Of a stretch of 64,000 nt of DNA, positions 55,512 to 64,000 are shown one piece after another. The notes beneath the pieces are model-generated. The model worked only from the letters and a program-made list of their open reading frames with translations. It made no database searches and was not told the DNA's origin. The stretch comes from Wallemia ichthyophaga EXF-994. Lineage: Eukaryota > Basidiomycota > Wallemiomycetes > Wallemiales > Wallemiaceae. The stretch covers positions 310,001-374,000 of the forward strand of contig NW_008806277.1 in assembly GCF_000400465.1 (NCBI RefSeq), written 5' to 3'. Position 1 is the stretch's first letter. Each line of letters starts with the position of its first letter. The position numbers and the translations under genes were made by a program.

Positions 55512-56343
55512 ATGAATACAATACCCGAGTGGAATTTGAGCAATTTATTCGACAAGACGGAGAAATGTCTTATTATTCTAAACTGCCCGATACAGCATTG
55601 GAAATTGTTTAAAAGCATTTGGGATGCAGGTGGGTTACATCATTATATCTGGAACGCAAACACACACACACACAGCCACCCTCAGAATCTGCGTCGATGG
55701 CGGTGCAAATAGGCTACTAGACGCTGCTTCTAAGCACGCTGATCCAGTCTCCTTCACTCCCCACCTCTTAGTCGGCGATTTCGACAGTTTAACAGCCCAA
55801 ACCAGGCAGTTCTACACACATCTCAACGTCGACATGCATTTTAATCCAGATCAACACTCAACGGACTACATGAAAGCTTTCAACTACGTTCCCCGCCATC
55901 ACATCGTCAGTGGCTCCATTTGAGCCAATTTTCACCCCCTTTAACACACCATCCAGGCTATAACATTCGGTGGCTTGAGTGGGAGGCTTGACCAGACTGT
56001 CCATACCCTCAGTTATACACGCTCTCAACAGAACAAACGCGATAGAGCCGTCTACGTTATCTCAGAGAACAACATCGCTTGGTCTTTATCACCAGGCACA
56101 CACCATATACGCGCTGAGCTCGACAAATTCGGCGAATGCTGTGGAATCCTCCCCATTGCCACAAAGTGGGCAAGAGTGACCACCCAAGGCCTGGAATGGG
56201 ATTTGGGCGGACCTGGATTAGAAGTCACCGGCTTTGATGGGATTGTGAGCTCATCAAACCATCTCAAGAGTGAGCTGGTACAGCTTACCACCGACGAGCA
56301 CATATACTTCAACGTTGAAATACGTGACTCACTTTTGTCTTAA
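55512..56343 (+). CDS. THI80: Thiamine pyrophosphokinase
   Basis: Makes thiamine diphosphate from thiamine and ATP (EC 2.7.6.2). Three exons. Exon 1 begins MNTIPEWNLSNLFDKTEK, then ALIILN-like CLIILNCPI. Intron 55630-55675, whose acceptor tract is a CA repeat, joins DA to ATLRICVDGGANRL. The catalytic domain continues LLVGDFDSL and HSTDYMKAF. A second intron joins HHI to AITFGGLSGRLDQTVHTL, the conserved GG-GR-DQ motif. The thiamine-binding beta domain has CGILPIATKWARVTTQGLEW. About 244 aa. Divergent from SRP72. Confidence 0.92.
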
Positions 56344-56433
56344 GCTGGCCACAAAGCATCGGTCATTCATACTCAATACACCCTTTCCCATTGTATTCAA
56401 AGCAAGTATTCCTTCATTCACTTGATCATCACC

Positions 56434-58091
56434 ATGTCTACTCATTTTCACTGCAAAATTCCGTAAGCTGGGCTTGTACATAACTTGTGTGTTATGTACT
56501 CCCCATACAAGCTATCTCACCTTGTTGCAGTCACTCAAAACTCGCTAAAGTCACCCTATTCGACGGCAAAGCACAGGTTCACAGGGAATTTAAACCGCAC
56601 ACGCGCATTTACGCAGACACTCTCTACACTCTCAAGCTCTCCAGCCTCCCTGAAACTCTCGACGCTGAGTCTCTGCATGTCAGCGTAGGTGGCCACGAAA
56701 TCCAGGTACTTCAACAGGACCAATCGGAAGACAGAGAAGAAAGCGAGACAACGTTAAATATAAGAGACATCGCAAGAGAAATAGAAGCCAAAGAGCTAGG
56801 CAAGAGCGTTGTGCACCATCAGATGGAAACGTTGCGCAGTTTTGGGCAGAAACCGGCGTCGACGGATGATTTGGACAAGTATCTATCGATGGTGTACACG
56901 AAAATGAGTCGTTATCATGCACATATCAAACAACTCGAAGATGACATCGCTAGCTCCATCGACCACAAGCGTGCATTGGAGCAGTCGGCTGGTATATACG
57001 GGAATGGATATGGAGATGGAGTGAGGAAGAGCAAAGTATGCACCCTCTCCTTCAAGCCACTTGCGAATATAGACAAGGTTACATTCACTATCTCGTACTG
57101 CGTCTTCAACGCGAGCTGGCGGAATTTCTACCGCGTCAAAGCAGATAATGCGGCGATTCAAGTTGATTATATTGCGAAAGTATACAATGATACGGGGGAG
57201 AATTGGGAGGATACGACGCTCGTGCTGTCGACATCTACGCCCAATCTCAGCGCCGAGATACCAGAATTGAGACCAATCAACGCGCAAATCAGATCGCCTT
57301 ACGTGATTGGGAAGGAGAGTCTAGCTGCAGAGAATATGGTATACCGTGCTATGCCAGCAATGGTAGCTACGTCTAGTGTACAGAACAACACTATCAGCAC
57401 TGCATTTACAATCAACGGTCTCACAACAATCCTGTCTAACAGTCACGTCCATAAAACTGTCAAAATCGATACAATTTCCCTGCAGGCTGATTTGAATTGG
57501 GTGTTCGTGCCTTCCCTCTCGGATAGAGCTTATCTGGAAGCAGAAGTCACCAATACCACCGACATGCCTCTTTTGGGTGGTGAAGCGCTTATTTTTATGG
57601 ATGGAGAGTTGGTCTCTCGCAGTTACATCCCCGAAGCGCCATCCGCAACTAAATTCCAACTGAGCCTGGGTGTCGATAGGAATATGAAAACGCACAAGAA
57701 ACACAACGTCGATCGCTACAACGGTATTATCAATAAGGGATTACTTGATAGATTCAACACTGACACGAAAATGCAATCTAGATCTATCAGCACAGTGTAC
57801 GAAGTGCACAACATGAGACAACAAATCGATTGTCCACCTGCTCAAGTTGTTATTAGAGATCAGGTGCCTGTCAGTGTCGATGAGCGTGTGCGCGTCCTTT
57901 TAAACACACCAAAGGAGCTGGCGAGAGATAAGGATGACGATAACGATTGCAATATGTCTGAAAATGTTGAGTGGATTGATAAACAGGATGGCTTCTTCAC
58001 CTGGCGCTTCCCTCTTGAAAACACTTACGTACACGACGTGTGTCTGGATTATGAAATACAATGGCCTGCTAATGAAGAATTGGAGGTTTAA
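56434..58091 (+). CDS. DUF4139 / mucoidy-inhibitor-like protein
   Basis: Protein with an N-terminal DUF4140 and a C-terminal DUF4139 domain; the molecular function is unknown in fungi. Exon 1 (MSTHFHCKIP) is joined by an intron near 56466-56530 to HSKLAKVTLFDGKAQVHRE. A central helical, probably coiled-coil region (IAREIEAKELGKSVVHHQME) follows. The beta-rich C-terminal domain has FTISYCVFNASWRNFYRV, YIAKVYNDTGENWEDTTLVL and ADLNWVFVPSLSDRAYLEAE, typical of DUF4139. The end WIDKQDGFFTWRFPL is also family-like. About 530 aa. No signal peptide is seen. Confidence 0.82.
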
Positions 58092-58152
58092 TGAGAAAAG
58101 GAAATGAGACATGTAAATTTTCATTTTATAACAAAAAGTATAAAGGGAGTGA

Positions 58153-58634
58153 TTAGTGGTGAAGTTCGTCAAGGGGAGCGCCTTGGTAGTCTAGTTTGTA
58201 GACAACGCCAGATTCAGGACAGCGGCCGATACCGTCGTTCTTAGTGATGTCAAGGGTGAGCCAGACGGTGTCATTCGAGTCAGCGGGGACTGTAGGTGGC
58301 GTGAGTAGGGTGAAATATTTCACAAGCCAAACTAACATCCAGTAGAGCCAACAATGCGAATTGGAGTGAGAGAAGGAACCATGATTGGGTCTTTCATAGT
58401 ACCCATTCTATCAACCACTAAAGGAGACATATCGAACATTTCATTGCCTTGAGCTTTGGTCAATAATTCAATTCTCTCAATTCCAGTTGCTTGGGCTTCA
58501 TCCGTAGGCACAGTACCAGATTCAGCGCCTGGACCGTAAACAGAAGGTGGCTGAGCAGAGTAAAAGCGTGAAGCCAATTGAGTACGTGGAGCGCGTTGAA
58601 TAGCTGGGAATGACTTTGAGAATATTCTGAGCAT
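58153..58634 (-). CDS. COX4: Cytochrome c oxidase subunit 4 (mammalian Vb), zinc site lost
   Basis: Nuclear-encoded mitochondrial complex IV subunit. The presequence MLRIFSKSFPAIQRAPRTQL is basic. Mature-type segments follow: YGPGAESGTVPTDEAQATGI, DPIMVPSLTPIRIVGSTG, then, after one intron, FPADSNDTVWLTLDI and GRCPESGVVYKLDYQGAP. About 145 aa. In yeast Cox4 four residues bind zinc, reading VGCTG, GSH, CWEC. Here they read VGSTG, DSN and CPES, so three of the four are replaced (Cys to Ser, His to Asn, Cys to Ser). The fold is otherwise well conserved. Divergent from the next gene with 72 bp. Confidence 0.92.
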
Positions 58635-58706
58635 TTTATTTAGATTTTGGTTGTCGGCGTTGAACCTTGGAAAGAGGGAAATATTTTATTATTCAAGACG
58701 GCCATC

Positions 58707-60797
58707 ATGGGACAGACAATTTCATCTGCTTTATCTGGTGGTATTTCATCAAATAAGAGAGCTAGAGACGAGGATTCCAATGATACTTTTCCCAGCTCAA
58801 ACGACTCAAAGAGAGTTAAAGTGGACGATGACGGCGACGACGATAGCAATGGAGCAGTAGATAACGTGAATTATAAGGCTGATAAAGATGACAAGGAAGA
58901 CGGCGAAATTTCTGAGTCTGAGGATGCTAAGCCTGTTAATATATTACAAGAACGATTAGATAAATTGAAATGGCAGTCAAAGCAAGCTTCACAGCATTCA
59001 GTTGGACATAATCCACAGGTGCAGTTGGGCGTACAGGTAGGGGCAGACGCAGGGGCACAGGCAGTAGCACAACCACAACCATATGTACAGCCACAGCCAC
59101 TTCCAAATCCTCAACACCTCCCACACTCTCACTCTCACTCTACGAGATATCCTTACAATACCAATCTCCCTAATGTACCTTTCAGTGAGTTTTTACCGTG
59201 TAAATTGGCCACTCTAATCCAATTTCAGCAAATTACGACGTAGAACTGGTTAAAAGTGGTCTAATTAATGGCTTGTCTTTTGAATTTCTACAACAAGAAG
59301 GCGTTGATATCAATTTACTCAACTACTCTGCATCTTTGATCCATTCAACCCCTTCAAACACCCTAGAAGCAGGCCAAAGCACGCGTAAACCTCCAAAGAA
59401 AGGTGTAAATTTGGAAATATTCAACCAGAACAAGCAACTCTTCCAAAGAGATCCAAAGACCCTTACGAAAGCTGAGAGGAAGGAGAGAAAGAGAATTGCA
59501 AGGTTAACAAAGAACAAAGTAAAAGACGAGAGCGACAAGAGGAAGAATAAAAGGCAAACTCAGGCAAAACCATCGACTTCAAAATCATCAGCTGATGAAT
59601 TTTTGAATAGCCTCGCACTCTCACCTCACAGCCAATCTGCCACATCTGCCACATCTGCCAGCTTAGTTGAACCTCCTTCACAAACGTTTAACGCATCACA
59701 GAAACCGCACAATATACAAACACACACACACTCAAGCAAAACACCATATTTGAGATCTAAACCAACTGAAATAATAATCACCCCAAGTGATGATGATGAT
59801 GATGATGATGATGAGTTTGAGAATGTTGATGACACTTCCAAAAATCTCGACTCAACACGCTCCATGGAAAAGATTCCTGAGTGGGTTGTTGGTAGATTAG
59901 CTCCTATTGCTTCAACTAGCACTCCTACACCTCCACCTCCACCCATGTCTCTATCTCAAAGAGCAGCACAGGGCGATGTTAAAGCTCAAAATGAACTCAA
60001 GAGGAAGGAGAATGAAATATACGAAATGCAATTAAAGATCAAGCAGATGGAAATCAAGAGAGAGAAGCAGAAACTGGAAGCTATGATGATGGGAAGGATG
60101 AAAGGAGGTGTTGGCAGTAGTATCAGTACAAAGAATACATCAAGTAATACTGGGAACAATTTCAACGATGATACCACGATAACTACGAGCACATACACTC
60201 AAGTGGAAAGTTTTGCGCAAGAAAAACTGATTGAGACTAAGAAAACCAAGGAAACCAAGGAAACTATTGAGGTTGAGCGTTTGGGGGGTGCTGAGGATGT
60301 CGTTGAAGAGCCAACTGACGATGCTGGTGACGATACTCTTAATATTAAGAACCTCGAGGATGCCCCAGACGCTCAAGAAGCCTTTGAAATGTCAAGTAGT
60401 TTCCAAGACGGTGGTAATAAACCTGTTTAACTAGCAAATAAGGTCACCTGCTAACATTCAATCAAGATACAGGTACTAATTTTGCATCTACTAACAACGT
60501 AAGTGAATATAGGCTACTAGGGTGAGTTAATAGAGTTGATAGACTGAATTTGAAAGTGTTTTTGAAAAGAATCCATCGCTACTGCAGTATGTGGAGGATT
60601 TTGATGACGATGACTTACGAAAGACGGTACGTTCGCAAAGTAAGATGTTTAGTGAGAGGAGAATGTGTAAGTATGAGTTGCCATTAGGTGGGAAATGTAA
60701 AGATAGAGAGTGAGTCTGTCTTTATCGCCAACCGAAAGCAAAAATTCATAGCGGAACACTTTATAGTTGTAATAATATACATTTACATGAATTATAA
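58707..60797 (+). CDS. Red1/ZFC3H1-like zinc-finger protein (MTREC/PAXT scaffold type)
   Basis: Long disordered protein with a single C-terminal CCCH finger, as in fission-yeast Red1 and human ZFC3H1, which tether the Mtr4-type helicase for nuclear RNA decay. The start MGQTISSALSGG is followed by acidic stretches (DDDGDDDSNG), KPVNILQERLDKLKW, Gln/Pro-rich and Lys-rich parts, an eight-Asp-type run, and a coiled coil (NELKRKENEIYEMQLKIKQM). After 60400 three short introns join FASTNN to TEFESVFEKNPSLLQYVED, and KDR to DCNNIHLHEL, completing CKYELPLGGKCKDRDC-NNIH. The donor near 60415 is ambiguous. About 630 aa. Family assignment rests mainly on the finger and layout. Confidence 0.65.
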
Positions 60798-60810
60798 GAG
60801 ATGAATTGAT

Positions 60811-61148
60811 CTACTGGGGTTGTTGTTGTAGCTTTTGCAGCTGCTCTGTAACAAGTTTCGAAGTCTCAAAATATTTTCCAACGCAGCGATCCAAGCAGAC
60901 GCCTTCAGCTTTATTAAGATCACTGTCCTTGTAGTTGGATTCAATGCACTTTTTATGACAGCTGTTTACGAGTTTTGACTGTTAAGTCGTGTTAGCTATG
61001 TGCGTATGTATCACCACCACGAACGCACGAATAAGTCTGTAATCATTTCAATCTCAGTGGTGGCTGAGTTAACGACCTCTGATTGGCCAATTTGAGCTGA
61101 TGGATTCGCAGCGCTGCCGCCGCCGCCGCCGCCGAATAAAAAGGACAT
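60811..61148 (-). CDS. TIM10: Mitochondrial intermembrane chaperone Tim10
   Basis: Small Tim chaperone that with Tim9 carries hydrophobic precursors across the intermembrane space. Two exons, about 95 aa. The start at 61148 gives MSFLFGGGGGGSAANPSAQI, with a Gly run from a GCC repeat. The intron after MITDLF leads to SKLVNSCHKKCIESNYKDSD. The twin CX3C motifs are CHKKC and CLDRC. After them KYFETSKLVTEQLQKL matches Tim10. Tim10 is favoured over Tim9/Tim13 by the NSCHKKC and DLNKAEGVCLDRCVGKY pattern. The gene is split so that no exon stands out. Stop is 13 bp from the convergent Red1-like gene. Confidence 0.88.
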
Positions 61149-61189
61149 GACTGAGAAGAGAAATCCGTGTCTTCTTGGTTACGAACGCC

Positions 61190-63911
61190 ATGGACCAAAA
61201 AATTAATTCAGCGAGTAATTCAAATCCTAGCATACCAATTCATAGAAATAGATTCTTAGACTTGAATCCGCACTCAATTTCTGCTTTGGCGTTTCCACCA
61301 CCGCCCAAACACGCCAAAGATAGTGAATGGCTTGGATTTGGATTGTTAGCCGTTGGAAAGAGCAATGGGGATATTGAATTGAAGCATTACGTAAACACAG
61401 CCACACACTCTCAGCTTAGCGTTAAGAAGCAGCCACCGGGCAAAGGCTGGGTTCTTGATAAGGTGGGAGAGTAGTTTAATTAACCTTACTCTACTAAATG
61501 CTCCACCTTTAGATACTCCCCGCTCACTTACCTTCGGGTAAAATTCATTCGTTATTCTTCACGAGAAGACACCCAGCACCCCCACACGCAGGCACATACA
61601 CACACGCTATTTCATCACTCAACCCATACACTTCAAAGCACCTCAGATTATTCTCTAGCAGTGGTACAAATACCGTTATTGAATGGGATATAAACACTGG
61701 TAAAATTTTAAACAAACTATCCTCCGATGGTGGAGCTATTTGGTCAATGTGCTCATCACCATCCACCAACTCACTCGCTCTAGGCTGCGCTGATGGTCGT
61801 ATTAGGTTGGTTGACCTTCAAAACAACCAATTGCAAGTTTCAAGAGTACTCGCTCATGTACCCACTCGATTATTATCCATTGCTTGGTGTAGATCCTCAC
61901 AAGATAACGATGAACAGAAGAATGGCTGGGTCGTTGCTGGTTGCTCTGATTCCAGTTTAAGAGTCTATAATCTCGAAAATGGTCGCGTAAATGACCGACT
62001 CTCCGTCGATAAAACTAACCATGAACACACGTTGATCTGGTCTGTTAACGTCCTCGAAGATAACACCATCATCAGTGGTGATAGTCTCGGTAATGTGATT
62101 TTCTGGGATAAACAATCATCTTCCCAGATATCCTCCTTTAAATCTCATGAGGCTGATGTTCTTACAACTTCTGTCTCATCTGACGGCAAAACTGTTTTTA
62201 GCGGTGGTATAGATCAAAGAGTCTCTCAATTTACAAAGGTGTCCATTTCTGACGATCGCCTCGATACGAAGTTCTTCCAATCTGGTTCGAGGCGTATACA
62301 CACTCACGATATCAACGCTATCTCGGTTTGGCCTCCTCAAGGTACCCCTGACAACTTTGCCTTAAGCAGCCAAGTACCTGTAGTAGTCAGTGGTGGTATC
62401 GATCCCCACATGAATCTTACACCGGGTGGTATACCTCTCAACCGTAAAGTTAAAGAAAAGCAGCTTGAAATCTCACTCGTCAACCCTGTCTCTTCATCCA
62501 AAGCTGTAACTTTCGCAGATAGCTGGCATAAACGCTCGCCTTACGTCCCTCTTAATGGTAGAGGTAGTGTTAGCGTTTGTAGAGCAAGACGGTGGGTGAT
62601 AGCCAGACGTGATATGGGTCTTAGTGTTTGGAGGATCAAGTCTGCCGATGAAGACTTCGGAGAGGGTGGTTATGACAAGGTATTAGATACCGAATTTAAG
62701 GTTTGTTTGCTGCATTTTTACTTGCTTCGCTAACTCTGCTGCTATAGTTCCGCACCCATCTCATATCTCATTCTGTCTCCCCAGATGGTCACATGCTGGC
62801 TGTCAGTGATGCGTACGAAACCAAACTGTTTACGCTCGCTCAAAATGGTCCTCCAATTCCTAAAAAGGTGAAGCTGGACAGCTCACTTCCAGGAGCTAAT
62901 TACATAGAGTTCACACCAGATTCCAGAAGAATCATCATGGCCTTATCAGGCGCATCGTCAGTAGTCGTTTATGACTTGGAAGACGGAATACCTAAGCTTC
63001 TCAAGGAGTGGAGTAACAAATCATCGTCTGTGCGCAACATTCGTAGAATGCCTGACAGGAAGTCGACAGCCTCAATGGACGTAGATATGAGTGAAAGTGA
63101 TGATGAAACAGATAACGATAACAAGCTCGAATCCTCAGTGCACACATTGGCTTGCTCTAGGGATGGCCAGTGGTTGGTAATAGCTGATTATGCCTGCAAT
63201 ATCCAGATATACAACCTGGATTCAATGCAACACCATGCCACTTTACCAAGCCTGAGCGATTTACCAGCAGCTATCAAATTTCATCCATTGCATCAGTCGC
63301 TGCTGATTATCGCACTTCCTAACTGTTTAATTAGTTTCTATGATGTGGAGAAAAAGTCAACTCCAGCTTGGTCTAAGCAGCTTAATGAGTCTACCATGCC
63401 GGAGAGCTACGTACAGATAGTTGACCCGCTGCAGGGTATCATACTTAATCCTGATCCTTCAACCCTTCCACCGCAATTCCACGGCGTCGACTCGAATGCC
63501 AGCACGCTGGACTCACATAGCGATAGCAAGCTCATCGCTTACGGTGCTACGTGGATGTGTGTAATCAAGTATATGGCAAATGACACGGACAGCAATCGCA
63601 AAGCACTGTCCAAATCATCCAAATCGAACAAACGCAAGATGAATAAGCAGGATAGGAATAAGATGGCTACCGATTTAGCCAACGTCAAGAAGCAGATGGG
63701 CGACGCTGCGAATGGGATCATATTCCAAGAGGATGAAATTCTTCAGCGTGCGGAAGAAGCATCATTCTTTAAGATGGTTAACAGATATCAGCCAATCGCT
63801 TGTGCAGACTTTATCGGTCCTTCTGAACTGATGGTGGTGGAGAGACCACAGTCAGACTTTGTCACTGATCTTCCACCTGCATTCTATAAGCACAAGTATG
63901 GTCTGTCATGA
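61190..63911 (+). CDS. UTP4: U3 snoRNP WD40 protein Utp4 (cirhin)
   Basis: Subunit of the t-UTP subcomplex of the small-subunit processome, needed for pre-18S rRNA transcription and processing. Start at 61190 (MDQKINSASNSNPSIPIHR). Introns join VLDK to ILPAHLPSGKIHSLF, and DTEFK to FRTHLISHSVSPDG. The body is WD40 blades: LRLFSSSGTNTVIEWDINTG, ALGCADGRIRLVDLQNNQL, WVVAGCSDSSLRVYNLENG, IISGDSLGNVIFWDKQ and TVFSGGIDQRVSQFTKV. A second propeller follows. The C-terminus YQPIACADFIGPSELMVVER is diagnostic of Utp4. About 870 aa. Divergent from TIM10 with 41 bp between starts. Confidence 0.93.
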
Positions 63912-64000
63912 GGTTGTGTACTGGACTCTAATTGATTATTTATTGTTTATTGTTATAGAGAATAGATGTGTGATTGATAGGTTTACAGTAATTGAGACAT
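63912..64000. other. UTP4 3' flank
   Basis: AT-rich sequence after the UTP4 stop, up to the window end. No feature is recognised. Confidence 0.6.

Noticed and set aside
1-64000. Search for CRISPR arrays, transposons, prophage, rRNA and tRNA genes
   Set aside because: No regularly spaced repeats, transposase or reverse-transcriptase motifs, or cloverleaf candidates were recognised; the window is eukaryotic.

Overview
The window is eukaryotic. It looks like a small, gene-dense fungal genome, most likely a basidiomycete. The evidence is short GT-AG introns of about 40-60 nt with CTNAC-like branch sites, single-exon and multi-exon genes side by side, and a fungal gene set: hydrophobin, glyoxal oxidase with a GPI-type tail, KTR-type mannosyltransferase, ferric reductase, HIS6 and prephenate dehydratase. 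The very tight packing and an acidic class I-type hydrophobin suggest a Wallemia-like organism. The genus is an inference, not shown by the sequence.

Layout. Bases 1-136 are the 5' end of a gene running off the left edge. Bases 137-2583 are the only large gene-poor stretch and hold a strong inverted repeat. From 2584 onward about 40 genes fill 61 kb: Srs2-like helicase, PUF6, hydrophobin, RPN13, HAP5, dynactin-type actin-related protein, KTR mannosyltransferase, XPF/RAD1, an unknown gene, AGC kinase, CUL3 and peroxiredoxin (2.6-23.6 kb). Next come a small unknown gene, HIS6, a PPR protein, hydroxyacid-oxoacid transhydrogenase, RTC3, SPC1, a short prephenate dehydratase, NEM1, FAP7, RPN6 and an acidic Pro-rich protein (23.8-36.7 kb). 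The last block holds glyoxal oxidase, KHA1, NUG1, ferric reductase, TOM40, thioesterase, VPS2, LOG, GPI13, a short SRP72, thiamine pyrophosphokinase, a DUF4139 protein, COX4, a Red1/ZFC3H1-like protein, TIM10 and UTP4 (37.2-63.9 kb).

There is no operon-like pathway cluster. Themes recur: proteasome and ubiquitin (RPN13, RPN6, CUL3), mitochondrial biogenesis (TOM40, TIM10, COX4, PPR), ribosome and RNA biology (PUF6, NUG1, UTP4, FAP7, Red1-like), the secretory pathway and cell wall (SPC1, SRP72, KTR, GPI13, hydrophobin) and DNA repair (Srs2-like, XPF). The main architectural feature is compaction. Nine divergent pairs have only 16-72 bp between start codons, and several convergent pairs have 5-43 bp between stops, so transcripts of neighbours must overlap.

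I found no CRISPR array, transposon, rRNA or tRNA gene, and no clearly new multi-gene system. The most unusual points are a COX4 lacking three of four zinc ligands, an SRP72 without its central TPR array, a prephenate dehydratase without ACT domain and with altered motifs, an 8-nt microexon in HAP5, a tandem splice donor switching between a 77-aa and a 548-aa product, and a thioesterase whose conserved last exons are out of frame. Gene spans include introns. Splice sites were inferred by eye from consensus and protein-family continuity.
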